From Lunularia cruciata (taxonomy: Eukaryota > Streptophyta > Marchantiopsida > Lunulariales > Lunulariaceae), in NCBI GenBank assembly GCA_948567375.1, contig OX419755.1, forward strand, positions 28,091,001 through 28,155,000: a stretch of DNA of 64,000 bases. Direction: 5' to 3'. The notes beneath the pieces are model-generated. The model saw only the letters and a program-made list of their open reading frames with translations, made no database searches and was not told where the DNA came from. The position numbers were made by a program, and so were the translations under genes. Positions within the stretch are counted from its first letter, which is position 1; each line of letters opens with the position of its first letter. Shown here one piece after another: positions 1 to 11,559 of the stretch.

Positions 1-990
1 ATCTTTTAGTCATTCTAACCCGTATCTCCATAGGAATGACCAGTTCTTACCATTTTACAGCATTTCCATTGACATTAAGTCATTACCATTATATTCTAAG
101 AATTATTTACATTTTGGTGTATGCTTAAGATACTCTAAAAGCATATATTCTTTTTATGTTTGGAGGGAAAATGGTACTTTTAAAGCATTATTTTCTCTTT
201 GACTTAGCTCCCAAGAACACTATATACTCTATATCTAAGCTTCGTTAAATGGACCTCCGAGAAATTTGGACTATTTCATCTTGAATGTTGGGAGAATAAT
301 GTTGTTAGAGTACTATTTGCTCTTAATTTTGGGTGGCAAAGAGTTGTATTTCAAGATAACATGTCTATTATGTTCTGCTTGCAGTGTACTCTAAGAACAT
401 CATTCAAGTTGAATGAATTGTGTTCCATGAGCACCGCTAGCTTTTTTCTTTTGGTTATGGAAGTGATACTTTGGAAAAGAATTTCTATATAATTTTCAAC
501 AAAAATTAATGTTTATGCTATTTATTTCATGTTCTTTAAATTTCTGTCTATCCCAGGCTTGTTGAATAAGAATAACAAAACTAAAACATTCTAAAGATTT
601 TAAATGATAACATCATTATTCTAATGATGGTATCGTTTTAAAATCAAACACAAATTATTCTATCATCAATTTTTCTTTCCTCTTTTGCTTTTTTTATGAA
701 CTTTTACTTTGAATCATGTATTATAGATAATCGTATCGGAATGAACATATTTTCTGTATAATCACAAGTGCCCAATATTGTCATCCTACGATTCTCTTCA
801 AGAATATAGACATAACATTTAAATCCGACCCCACTTCTTGGATAATAATCATTTTTTGGTAAAAGGATTAGTATGATGTTTCTTTGTTTCCGGGGTACCA
901 CCCACGACATTCCAAATCGCTTTCGTAATAAGGCAATTCCATAGCCTTTCTAGAGTGTAGAGTGTAAGAAGTTCATAGTAGCAACTTTAA
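1..990. other. AT-rich intergenic DNA, no gene seen
   Basis: AT-rich sequence with no long open frame and no protein similarity I recognise on either strand. It leads into a run of G at its right edge. Confidence 0.6.
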
Positions 991-1016
991 GGGGAAGGGG
1001 GGGGGGTGGGGGGGGT
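991..1016 (+). repeat. G-run with G-quadruplex potential
   Basis: Three blocks of four or more G, split only by AA and a single T, give about 22 G in 26 bases in otherwise AT-rich DNA. It lies just before the 77-bp tandem duplication. It could form a G-quadruplex or simply be a slippage tract. Confidence 0.7.
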
Positions 1017-1035
1017 TAAATAGCTCCATTTTACG

Positions 1036-1192
1036 TTTTTCATCTCTCCTTTATACGGCTTGATGGGGTCTTCCCATCCTTCGCTTTTCCTACGCGGTCG
1101 CCCTTGCTCTACTTTTTCATCTCTCCCTTGTACGGCTTGATGGGGTCTTCCCATCCTTCGTTGTTTCTACGCGGTCGCCCTTGCTCTACTTT
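1036..1192 (+). repeat. 77-bp tandem duplication of a dispersed motif
   Basis: Two adjacent copies of about 77 bp, each with the sequence ACGGCTTGATGGGGTCTTCC followed by a TACGCGGTCGCC box. Related motifs recur at 15.08-15.13, 15.43-15.48 and 27.57-27.64 kb, so this is a piece of a dispersed family that was then duplicated in place. No family name is recognised. Confidence 0.75.
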
Positions 1193-1558
1193 AAGACTAT
1201 TTCAATACATGCCTATATTCCTGGGAGTCTGTAGATACGACGCTTTGTTGACTGAGGTGACATCCACATTTAACTGCAGTGCATTCAGGTATACTTGCGA
1301 CGGCTGTCATTGCCAAGATGCAGGCGAATTTTCATAACTGCAAGTGCACACGTTCAGTATCAGGAGTAATAATGCAACTCAATGATTGATTACATAGCTT
1401 TACAATTTTGATTTATGACTATATAATTCAAGTGGTTAATTCTAAACTTATTACTATCTTGATTTTGAAAGAAATCTAATTAGGTAGCATAAAGTTTATT
1501 CTTTTAGAAAAACAATAATTTTCCATTCAATCAAAGAAAAAAAAAAAGAAAAAAAAAA

Positions 1559-1561
1559 AAT

Positions 1562-1624
<63 letters not shown>
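1559..1624. repeat. TA dinucleotide microsatellite
   Basis: About thirty uninterrupted TA units, preceded by an A-rich purine tract from about 1538. A simple-sequence repeat, likely polymorphic in length. Confidence 0.95.
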
Positions 1625-1631
<7 letters not shown>

Positions 1632-4527
1632 AGATATGTTTATTTATTTACTTTCATATTCAAGCTTCTTTTATCATAATCAGTGAACTACTAACCATGT
1701 AACATAAACTTAGAGGCATAATAAGTTGATTAGGGTTTAAGGTTACAATAATCTCATAAATATGCCAGAATTTTCATAAATATGTTATTCTACTACACCA
1801 CTTAGAAATATTTGGTTGGTTGATAAGTTCTTGAAGCTCTAAACTATTATTATAGTAAAATTGTAAAAGATCAAAATCCCAAATAACAATTAAGGAAGAT
1901 GAAAAAGAAGAGATGACAAAGAATTGAATGAAAGTGTTCCAAATAGTACAGATAATTTAAGGCGTTGTTATTTATACGGTAGATGGAGACATACTTATTA
2001 TCTAAAGAAGTAAGCCATCAACTTCAAATATAACTTAACCGCCTAGTAAAGTTATTTACTCTTTAGGAACTTTTCTCCGCATCTTACAACCAAAGTCATT
2101 GGTAAACTTTATAAGTATTATACATGACTACCCAATCCTTAGGAATGTTCACCGATATCTTCTAAGTATCTTTTGTGAAAAAATTTGTAGTTATTTTTAT
2201 TATCTTGTAGAAGCTTCTATTGACCTACATAACCATACTCCACTAGATTATTAATCTAGTCCTTCTATAGCTATCATATTTTACAAAATTTCTCTTTTAT
2301 TAGGCAATAAGATCCTCATCGTATACACTAGTTTTAATATCTTTGATTGATTCTTGAACGTTATGAAGAGATAAATCTGTAACCTTTCAAAGAACTTTTT
2401 CTTCACATGAGGGTGATGACCATAAATAATCATACGCTCGGCAAGGATTTGGTCAACTTCATACTCTTCATAATTTGCTGATGATTAAAGGTAGAGGAAT
2501 TCAAGGTTTATTAGAAATATAGCATGGGTTTGAAATGACAAGGTTCAACTTAGAACTATGGAAGGTATGATAAATTAGAATGCAATGAGAGAGATAGTAG
2601 TAAATAATAACAGAGACAATTTTGAAAATGTAGAAGAGTTCACAAACTTAGTATTAGAGAGCAAGGGAAGATTATGACTAAAGAGCATAACTTTACACCA
2701 ATGCAAAAATGTAAGTCACAATTACAAGTAGTAGCACTTTGTTTTAAGCAACAACATGATGAACTTTACTTCTTGCAAGGAGGAAGATAAGGTATAAAAA
2801 CAAAAGAAGAACTAGTGAGAATGGAAGATGTGCAAGTAAATAAATTAGAAAACCCACTACTTACTTGCATGGAGTTGTTGTATGAAAACATAGTAGGTAG
2901 GGGTAGAGAATCCCAATTATTGTGGTGCAAGCTTTTAAATGTTTGAAGGATATCTTGTGAGGTACAATTTGTGTACTTATTCTGATCATTAATTTGAAGG
3001 TGGTGAGCAATGAATATGAGAAATTTGGTGTACAAAATCTAGAATAATTCTTGCCAAAATTGACCAGCAAAGTAAAAATCTTTATAAGATATAATTATCC
3101 ATAGGACACCATAATATTAAAAAATATAAGAATAAAGATAAGGTACCTACAAATTATTGATTAGGTCAACTATGAGAGCCTAAGAGGAATTGCTTTCTCA
3201 ATTTCTCCTTCAAAAACTAACATTAAAATTATAAAGTAGCCTTGAGCAATGATTAGAAGAGAAGAGACCTAATGGGATTCAAACTCATATACTTATACTA
3301 TGTGATATGAGAGTTTATGTGGGTGAAAGGCTTACTTGTTCTAGATTTGAAGTATTATTCCTTTTTCAACTTTCTAAAAGATTTAAAATGCACAACTATT
3401 TCCATCATAAATGTTGAAGAAGATGAGTGGTCTTATTAATTATAAGATAACTCAAGATGTGAAAGAATTTGCTTATTACAAATGTACTCATTTAAGAAAA
3501 AAATGTGAGATCATACGAAACATGTAATTGATTTATTTTTTTGATTTCTTTCAATCCATCTTGAATAGAATACAAAGTAAACTCATTATCTTTAATTTTA
3601 AACTAGGTTGATACAAGTTGGGAAAAAAGATCTTCCAACAAGTTTCAATATTCTTGATAAATTATTTAAACCAATGTCTTATGTTTCATAATAAGCATAA
3701 TCTTATAAATTATTTAAGAACTAAAAAATGTTAAATTTATAAGACCTCCAAATAAAGCTATTTAATTAATTTTAATTTTAATTTGGAAATAAGAAAATTT
3801 ATCATATTGAATTATCAAGAGATATCCTTCATTTATATCATTGCAAAAGCTTATATATTAACATGATTTTCCTCAATCATTTAAGAATTACTATAAGCAT
3901 TACAAAATTCTAGCACTCCTCTTATCAATTGATGTATTGATTGATTATTGTTTCATTTGTTCATTAGCTAAAAATGATAGAATGTAGAAATCACTTTGCA
4001 TATATTCCTAAAGACAAATAGTTATATATACACATAAGAATATATTATTAAGTTGAGAGAGATGTTTATATAGAAAAAACAAGAGATTCCATTAAATGTA
4101 GAACTATTTATACAAAAAGGTGAAGCAATTAGATATAGAGATGTATATATAAAAAACTCATAAATCCATTAAATAAGATATGCTTGATGATCATAAAAAA
4201 AGAATATCCATTAAAATATGAATTCATTAGACAAATAAGATATCAAAAGAATTATACTCCAAATATAATTTAGAGTATACTTTATAATTTTATAAGGATA
4301 GAATTATCTTGAAAAATAGATTTAAAGGAGAATTTTCTAGATTATTTAAATCCCTTTTATTTTAGTATAAATCCTCTACTATATTCTTGAAAAGTTTTCA
4401 ATGAATTCAATGAGACAAATACTTTTATCTATCAAATTTATCTAGGATATAATATAATAAAAAAGGTTTTAATAAATGATCTAATCAACACAAAAATAAA
4501 ATTGTAATATCAAATTTATCCAATATT
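1625..4527. other. AT-rich gene-poor DNA
   Basis: No coding frame with recognisable protein similarity. Short open frames on the minus strand near 2.8-3.1 kb have low-complexity composition and no start context or splice logic. The tract probably holds retroelement remains too decayed to identify by eye. It ends at the TGTCACGC start of the first LTR. Confidence 0.5.
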
Positions 4528-5016
4528 TGTCACGCTTTTGTAGCATTGCATCTAGATTCCTTGGACTTTGGAGTAGTAGTGTTTGTAGTTATTCATAGAT
4601 TACTTGTTGACGGTCAAATTTTGAGTTTGGTGTGTTGATTAAATGGTGGGGCCCATTGTCATTTAGCACCATTTGCACCGTTGGATGTGCCATCAGTAGG
4701 ATTGGATGTGCCATCAGTATGACCGTTAGGGTTGGAGACAAAGGGGTATACTTTTGAAGTGCAACTCTAGAGAGCTCACTTCTTTGATGTTGAGCCTTTG
4801 AGTTCCTAACTATGGTAGACAAAGGCCAATGAACATCACCTCGATTCTCTTAGCTAGAGTAGGTGTGGTTTGACTATAATCAATGTCTAGTTGTTGGTAG
4901 ATTATTGAGTGACAAATCAAATATTGATCTAATTGAGTGTGAGTTGTATGAACAAACTGATTACATCAAAGAAGTGAGTTCAAGAAGAAATTGGGTGCAA
5001 GGACTAAGGGTGTTGG
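4528..5016 (+). repeat. LTR A of the methyltransferase-bearing retroelement
   Basis: It begins TGTCACGC, a common start for plant Ty3/gypsy LTRs, and is plainly homologous to 8265-8751 and 13081-13504. Just past it, TGGTATCTCCAAGC shares its first seven bases with the initiator-Met tRNA primer-binding site (TGGTATC). I take that as the LTR/body boundary; the exact 3' end is uncertain by about 10 bases. Confidence 0.7.
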
Positions 5017-5352
5017 TGGTATCTCCAAGCCTTGCTAATAATTGGTAGCTCGATTGAGTTTCAAATTTTCCCTAAGAGTGATTGTGTGCAACATGTCTTC
5101 AAATTGATGCAGATTTGGCAATGAGGCAAATGGTGTGCAGAAGCGATGGCCAAAATTTCATTGAGAAGACAATCAATTTTGAGCAATGATGTTTGTTTTG
5201 AGCTCAAGAAGTGAAAGTAGGATCAATTTGGTGCAAGTTGAGCTCAAAAAGTGAAATTCAAGGTGGAGTTGGGAACACATCTCCGTGAATTTTTGATTTG
5301 GAGAACCTCATCTTTTCAATTTGGCTTGAGTGGAGAGTTAGCGGAGCATTTA

Positions 5353-5427
5353 GCAGTCAACCAACTCTAGGAATTTATGACAAGTTTTGCGGAGGATTTG
5401 GCAGTCAACCAACTCTAGGAATTTATG
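5353..5427 (+). repeat. 27-bp direct repeat in the 5' leader of unit A
   Basis: The same 27 bases occur at 5353-5379 and 5401-5427, a 48-bp period, in the untranslated leader behind LTR A. Unit B has only a diverged version of this region. Confidence 0.8.
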
Positions 5428-5989
5428 TCAAATTTTACGTGAGATTTTGGGACTCGAGTTGGAAGAGCTTGTCTAGATTTGGAGGAGGTTTGCTATATTT
5501 GGAAAAGGTTTGAAGTGGTAAGAAGAAAGACCTCATTTAGCATCTAGAGGCTTCAAGGCATAGGGCTATGGGCTATGAGAGGCTATGAAGGCCAAGAAGA
5601 GCTAACAAGCCAGCTTTGTTTGCGTGAGGCTAGCTAGTTTAGAGTAGATTTTGGTCATTGTTTGGCAAAATCTACCAGTTCTGGCATGGGATACTAGACA
5701 AGGAGTTGCAATGTAGAGTCCACAATGCTACATTGTTATAGGCTACTTTGCCTATTTTGGTAGTAGTCTTTGATTTGGTTTAGCGTATTGAGCTTAACAT
5801 GGTGGAGGAGAGAGTGGTGACATTTGGATTGGTAGAGAGACCTCATCCACAATTGTTACTTCTTCCAAAGTGCTGCAAAGTGCACTATGCCATGTTAGTT
5901 TTTGAGGATAGGGTGGACAACCCAAATCCTTTGGAGCAAGTGGAGGGCCCAGTGTAACTAGACCCTTACCTTCATTTTTAGGCCAGTAG

Positions 5990-6170
5990 TAGCTAGTGAG
6001 TGGTGGTGTTGCTTGTTGGACTTGTAATGGACTTCACCACAAGAGAGAGTGCACTCAGGATAATTCTGGTGCATCACAACCAACACAAAGATAGTTTGAG
6101 CATTGCCATAGATTTGGTCATATTAGTGATTGATGCTTTGACTTAAAACTGGAAGTATAGAGTGGCAAGT
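5990..6170 (+). pseudogene. Gag zinc-knuckle remnant, unit A
   Basis: Translation shows two CCHC-like knuckles: CWTCNGLHHKREC near 6.02 kb, then EHCHRFGHISD, a stop, and CFDL near 6.10-6.14 kb. Such knuckles in the C-terminal part of Gag bind the element's RNA. The second knuckle has lost its first Cys and has a TGA where unit B reads Arg; unit B has lost the second Cys instead. Each copy keeps a residue the other lost, which marks both as derived from one functional parent. Confidence 0.75.
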
Positions 6171-6939
6171 GGTAGACAAGCCCAAGGTCATGGAGGATGA
6201 GGTAGTAGAGGATCCACACTAGTAGGGATGTAGTACCTGCCCTTACTTTTGATACAACTGTAGCTACTCAAATTGAGCAGTTGGAGTAGAGATTGGCTAG
6301 CATGGTTATTGTTTAAAGGAGATCAGATTTGGATGTTGAGGCTTCCACCTCATAAGCTAGTGATAGAGACATCTTGGACTTCATGTGCAGAGCATCACAA
6401 GTAGATGCCTTTGCTATAGTGACTAGTAGTGTGGTACATGCTCTACAGTTTAGAGGAGCATCAATGGAGTTGTACTCATATAGAGGAGAGGTTGGTAGAT
6501 AGATCAGACTTCCGTAGTCTTTTACACTCTTTGAGGCACTACAAACAACATCCATAGCTCTTAGATGTCCTAGTGCAAGTGTGGTAGGTGGTGATGGGAT
6601 GCATGATGGACTACCTACTAGTCAACCACCTATTACTACACAGACTAAGTCTAGCATGATGTTGGATGCAACTCAATTGATTATGCGCTTTCCATTATTC
6701 TCAACTTTACATGTTGGGAGTTGACCCAAACCCAATGTTCTGATTGGCTACCATGCTTTGTGAGAGTAAGGATGATGTGGTTCCTACTACTAGAGCAAAG
6801 GTGGTTGATAGTGGAGTTGACTTGGTGGATCCGCTCAACGACAAGTGGTTTATGGCAAGTAACAATGGCTAGATTGGAGGAGTTACCAACTAGACCGGTC
6901 TTTGAGCAAGCACAATTTACACCTAGAGTTGTCCTATTA

Positions 6940-7310
6940 GACAACCAAAGGGGGATTTTTTGTTTGGTGGGACCTTCAGGGAAGGTCTATACACCATAGA
7001 GGGTCTTATTAGACTTTGGTGCAAGACTCATTATGTTGGGGAAGGCTGCAATTGTTGGTCTAGAGTTACAAAAGATTGATGTAGAGAGGTGTCTATTTCA
7101 GATCCAAACATCTCTAAGGGATGGTTCTATATAGTACATCACATGTGGAAAGTTTATTTTTCAAATTTAACGTTGTCATCAGACTTATAGCTCTATGGTG
7201 AGAGCTCAGGCCATTGCAACAATAGCTGAGTCATATGATGTGTTAGTTGGGAGAGCAATGTTATACTCCATAGGTATTGACTATTGGGAGGAGACAACCT
7301 CCTATAGACC
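6940..7310 (+). pseudogene. Retropepsin-like remnant, unit A
   Basis: The frame reads GIFCLVGPSGKVYTP, stop, RVLLDFGARLIMLGKA, with the aspartate at 7012-7014. LLD-x-GA followed by a MLGK stretch fits an aspartic protease active site (normally D[ST]GA), here changed to DFGA. A conserved downstream block (AESYDVLVGRAMLY, then DYWEETTSYRPGW) is shared with unit B. The element would have used the protease to mature its polyprotein. The call rests on one motif and position between gag and the methyltransferase. Confidence 0.5.
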
Positions 7311-7689
7311 AGGTTGGTAGTCAAGTGAGGGATGGGTATGTTGCCTACTAGTATGCTTCAGTAGTGGCAGTCGTGGCTCACTGCAATCAGGGACCATGGC
7401 AGCACATGTTTTAGCTTTCAATAATTCTATTACTTGGCCTGGTGAGTTATTGGAGGAGAGCACCCATGTAGAGAACACTCCAGTACTAGAGGAGATCACT
7501 TGGATTTGGAGTATGAGTAGGATTGTTCTATCCACCTTGGATGTCTCATTGTGGAGTTCAAAGGAGGCATTGCATGCGGATCAATTGGTGTAGTAGGCTT
7601 GGAGTGGAGCCTTTGTATGACCAAGAGACCCGTGTGAGGAGGAGCCTCTAGAGTTGATTACCTTGACATTTGTGGATACCACACTCATT

Positions 7690-8264
7690 GCTTGGCAATA
7701 TCTAGTAGAGGGAGTATGTTTATTGGAGTTGTTTTGTAGAGTTAGCACTAGACTAGTTGCGGTACTACAAGCGTGTATACAAGTACAAAGGTACTTGTAT
7801 GTAGGAGAGATGAGACAATTAGGAAAGTCTCTCTCCATCATATGGCACACTTGGCCTATTGGTATCCTGATTTATTATTGATGTCAACAAACAAGGGTTA
7901 CCAAAAGATCCTACCAATAAATATTTCCTTATAGGGGTGTAGGATTTGGAGAGATATGGTCCCATTCATTTGGTGATTTTTGGATAGCCATGTCAAGGAT
8001 ATACATGTGTTGGTTGAGGTTTAGGTCTTTAGGATCCCTACTCTAGTGTGTCTTGGGAGATGTTACGTATACTATGACATCTTGAGGTTCATCAATTTGT
8101 TTCTCCAATATTTTGGAGAATGTCCCTTTGATGGTTGATTCTTGCACCATGGTGGTGGCAAGTACCCATCAAGTCCATTCTTGGATGGGACCTACTATGT
8201 TGTTAGATGCAACCAAAGTGGGATCATAGGCTCATCATTATCATCTTTGGTGGACAAACCTCTT
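7690..8264 (+). pseudogene. Cytosine-5 DNA methyltransferase domain remnant in a retroelement
   Basis: Four C5-methyltransferase landmarks appear in the right order once frameshifts are allowed. Motif I, the AdoMet-binding strand, is CLLELF at 7717-7734 with VQRYLYV downstream. Motif IV, with the catalytic Cys, is PCQG at 7988-7999, preceded by HLVIFG and a TAG where Trp is usual. Motif VI is ENVP at 8116-8127. Near the end, WWTNL at 8248-8262 matches the motif VIII region. Such enzymes methylate cytosine in DNA. At least one frameshift (about 7.93 kb) and several stops kill this copy. The target-recognition region and motifs IX-X are absent, because the remnant runs straight into LTR B at 8265. 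Family membership is fairly secure; activity is excluded. Confidence 0.8.
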
Positions 8265-8751
8265 TGTCATGCCATTTGTAGTGTTGCATCTAGATTGTAT
8301 AGACATTGGAGTTCTAGTGATAGTAGCTAGAGGCATTTTGGCAGTTACTCATAGACTACTTTCCAGTGGTCAGATTTCAGGTTTAGGGTACTGATTTCAT
8401 GGCGGGGGTCACCATCACTTGCACCGTCTTCACCATTGCGTGTGCCGTCAATGGGACCGTTGGGATGAGACCTAGGTCAAAATCAGGGATATACCTTGGG
8501 AGTGCAGCTCCAGAGAGCTCACTTCACTGATGTTGAGCCTTCAAGTTCCTGGCTAGAGTGGACAGAAAGTTGGCGAGCGTCACCTGGAGTCTCTTAGCTA
8601 GAGTGGGTGTGGCTTGACTATAATCACTGCCAAGTTGTTGAGGATCAGATCAAGTATTGATCTGAGTTTGATTGATTTGAGTTGTAAACAATCTGATTAC
8701 ATCAGAGAAGTGAGTCAGGGGGAGATTGGATGCAGGAACTACAAGTGTTGG
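8265..8751 (+). repeat. LTR B, shared by units A and B
   Basis: Homologous along its length to LTR A (similar 487-489 bp size) and followed by the same TGGTATCTCCAAGC primer-binding-like sequence at 8752. It starts TGTCATGC. Being both the right LTR of unit A and the left LTR of unit B, it points to a tandem array formed by LTR-LTR recombination rather than two separate insertions. Confidence 0.7.
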
Positions 8752-9444
8752 TGGTATCTCCAAGCTCGGTGGACCGTGGTGTCTCGATAGAGTAGTTCAG
8801 ATTTCCGTGAGAAAGTGTGTGTAGGGAAGCACTAGCAAAATTTGGAGCTAGGGAAGAAGCAATTTCAAGCGGTAGCTATGATTTTGAGCTCATGACCAAT
8901 TTGTTACTAGTTGCGCTCAAAAATTGAAATTGAAGGTGGAGTTGGGAGCAGATCCTCGCAAATTGAAGATTGGATGAAACCTATTTTTCCAATTTGGCTC
9001 GAGTGAAGAGTAAGTTGAGGATTTAGTGGTCAGCCATTTTTAGGGATTATGTTAGATTTTACATCATATTTATGTCAGATTTTATGTCAGATTTTGTGAA
9101 GGAGTTACGTCATATTTGGCAAGAAGAACTTGAATCTGATCCTTGGTGATCCTTGTAGCTTAGGAAATAGATAGGTACTCCAATTATATCAAATGCCAAA
9201 TGGTGGTAGAGTCAATCTTGTGTTGATTTATGAGATGAAGGGTTGTTGTTTAACATTCTTGTGATTTTGGATCCCCTCCATTCTTTGCTTCATGTTTGTG
9301 CACCGTGTTTGTGTGAGGTGCCTTGAATTTTGAGCGTTGGTGCTCAAGTGTGCTCTTGATAGTGAAACTGGAGTGATGACCAGTAAGACTATCTTTGTTT
9401 CTCTCCGGTGAGGTAGGAAGTGATGACTTGCAAACCGTGAGAAT

Positions 9445-10242
9445 GTGTATTGTGATGGCAAGTTACAAGTCACCCTTGCCCCAAGTGTAGTTGTCTTGGT
9501 TAGAGTTAAATTAGTGGACAATGTTTCATTAGTTTTGGCACTTGGTGGTGCTCGGTTGGTATTGGCACTTGGTGGTGCTTGGTTGGTGTTGGCACTTGGT
9601 GGTTCTTGGTTGGTGTTTGCACTTGGTGGCTCTTGGTTGGTGTTGACACTTGGTGGTACTCGGTTGGTGTTGGCACTTGGTGGTTTGGTGATTGGGAACT
9701 TAGATACCATTGAGTTGGATGACTTCATCTAGGAGTTTGATAGTTGGTGTGATTTGCAATAGATGCAAAACCTGACTTTGTTCACACCTTTCATGGCATG
9801 GAAGTAGTTGTTTCAGCATTTGGAGGGTCCACCAATGGATGATTACCATGAGTTCAAGAGAGCTCATTTGGAGGAGATCAAGTTATGGAGACAATATTGG
9901 TCTCCAAACTATATCTCTATCACTTCAAGCTCAGTTGCCAGGAGTAGATTGGCTATACCCATGAGTTCTAGCTCAAGTAGTGTTGGTGGAGCTAATGGAG
10001 GTGCACTAGTTGGAGATAGTGTTACCACAAGTGGAGGTACCACTACAAGAGGTGGTGTGGTATCGGGGTTTAATCCCATGGTAGAGTTCTTCCAATGTTT
10101 GAGGCAAAACTACCAGGGAGTGCGGATTGACAAGCTAAGAAGCTTGTCGGAGTTCCAATGGAAGGCTAGAGAGACCCTACATGAGGCATACACTTGCATG
10201 AGGCAGCTGATCAGTTTCACTCAAGGAGTTATTGAGGCCTAG
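9445..10242 (+). pseudogene. Gag N-terminal and central region, unit B
   Basis: One frame runs from 9445 to 10242 broken only by three TAG codons between 9730 and 9820; from 9808 it is open for 144 codons. The text includes LFTPFMAWK, stop, LFQHLEGPPMDD, a pattern of LTR-element capsid proteins, then a Ser/Gly-rich linker and FNPMVEFFQCLRQNY. The capsid would package the element's RNA. Its 5' part holds a 27-bp minisatellite that encodes a nine-residue repeat in the same frame. TAG at sites where Trp or Gln would fit suggests C-to-T decay of methylated DNA. The Gag assignment is by position before the zinc knuckles and by composition. Confidence 0.6.
9535..9692 (+). repeat. 27-bp minisatellite, six units, within gag
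   Basis: GCACTTGGTGG recurs at 9538, 9565, 9592, 9619, 9646 (one-base variant) and 9673, exactly every 27 bases. In the plus gag frame each unit encodes a LVLALGG-type nonapeptide ending in small or aromatic residues; on the minus strand it reads as a PPSANTN repeat. The units differ by a few substitutions and none carries a stop or indel. Confidence 0.95.
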
Positions 10243-10569
10243 GCAGTCCAATTTTGCTATGGGATACTAGACATGGAGTTGTGACGTAGAGTTTGTGATG
10301 CTACGTTGTTACAGGCTACTTTGCCTACTTTGGCAGTGGTCTTTGGTTTAGCTAAGCATATTGAGCTCAACATAGTAGAGGAGAGAGTGGTGACATCTGG
10401 ATTTGATAGGGAGACCTTATCTACAACTGTTACTTCTTCTAGAGTGCAGTAGAGTGCATCACGACTAGTTGGTTTTCAAGGATAAGGTGGATAGCCCAGA
10501 TCCTATGGAACGAGTGGAGGGCCTAGTGGAGTTAGATCCTTACCTTCATTTTTGGGTCAGGAGCAGCTA

Positions 10570-10745
10570 GTGAGTAGTGGTGTTGCTTGTTGGACTTGTG
10601 GTGGACCTCACCATCAGAGAGAGTGTACTCAAGGTAGTGGACTTGATACCTCAAGTGCATCACAGCTAGCATAGAGCAGTGTGAGCATTACCACAGATTT
10701 GGTCACACTAGTGACCGGTGCTTTGACCTACACCCGGAGTTAAGG
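10570..10745 (+). pseudogene. Gag zinc-knuckle remnant, unit B
   Basis: CWTCGGPHHQREC near 10.59-10.63 kb and CEHYHRFGHTSDRCFDLHPEL near 10.68-10.74 kb (written here as the reading shows, the second with Tyr in place of the second Cys). The pair matches the unit A knuckles and supports a gag-type nucleocapsid. Stops upstream separate it from the 9445-10242 frame. Confidence 0.75.
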
Positions 10746-11559
10746 AGTGGTAGGGCTGCTATGGCAAGTAGTAGAGGAGCTCCAGTTCATGGATGACGAG
10801 GTGGTAGAGGATCTACACCTAGTAGGGGTGCAATACCTACCCTTACTTTTGATACAACTATGGCTACTCAGATTGAGCATTTGGAGCAGAGATTGGCTAG
10901 TATGGCTATTGCTTAGAGGAGATCAGATTTGGGTGCTGAGGCTTCCACCTCATATGCGAGTGATAGAGATGCTTTGGATTTCATGTGCGGAGCAGCACAA
11001 GTGGATGCATCTACAATAATGACTAGGAGTGCAGTATGTGCTCCAAAGCCTAGAGGAGCATTAGTGGAGTTGGACCTACAAAGAGGAGAGGTTGGGAGAC
11101 ATGTCAGACTTCCCCAGTCTTTCACTCTACTCACTCACTCTATCTGAGGCATTGCAGACAACATCCATGGCTCCTAGACGTCCTAGTGCAGGTGTGGTAG
11201 GTGGTGATGGAGTGCATGATGGACTACTTGCTAGTCAGCCACCTGCTACTACACAGATTGAGTCTAACATGATGTTGGGGGTGGCTCAGCTGATTATGCG
11301 GCTTCCTTTGTTTTCAACCAGTGACATGTGTACATTGGGAGTTGACCCGGCCCCAATGTTCCGGTTGGCTGCCACGCTTTGTGAGTAGGGATGATGCGGT
11401 TCCTACTACTAGAGCAGAGGTGGTTGATAATGGAGCTGACTTGGTTGAGGAGCATGGGATCCGTTCAGTGACCAATGGTTTATGGCAAATAACAACGGCT
11501 AGACTGAAGGAGTTGCTAGCTAGACCGGCCTTTGAGAGAGCATGGTTCACACCTGGTGT

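Larger units (their letters stand above)
4528..8751 (+). mobile_element. Decayed LTR retroelement, unit A
   Basis: LTR A, a body and LTR B (shared with unit B). The body keeps the C-terminal part of gag with zinc knuckles (about 6.0-6.17 kb), a retropepsin-like segment (about 7.0 kb) and a cytosine-methyltransferase remnant (7.69-8.26 kb) that runs directly into LTR B. Compared with unit B it lacks the N-terminal gag stretch matching 9.2-10.24 kb: sequence near 5.68 kb corresponds to 10.24 kb. Many in-frame TAG and TGA codons and frameshifts mean it codes for nothing intact. I could not find reverse transcriptase, RNase H or integrase in it. Confidence 0.75.

Noticed and set aside
5298-5513. 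71-codon plus frame with repeated SQPTLGIY
   Set aside because: Arises from a 27-bp direct repeat in the non-coding leader of retroelement unit A and is not kept in unit B.
9228-9728. 166-codon minus-strand open frame rich in PPSANTN repeats
   Set aside because: It is the antisense reading of the in-frame gag minisatellite; the plus frame continues into capsid-like and zinc-knuckle sequence.
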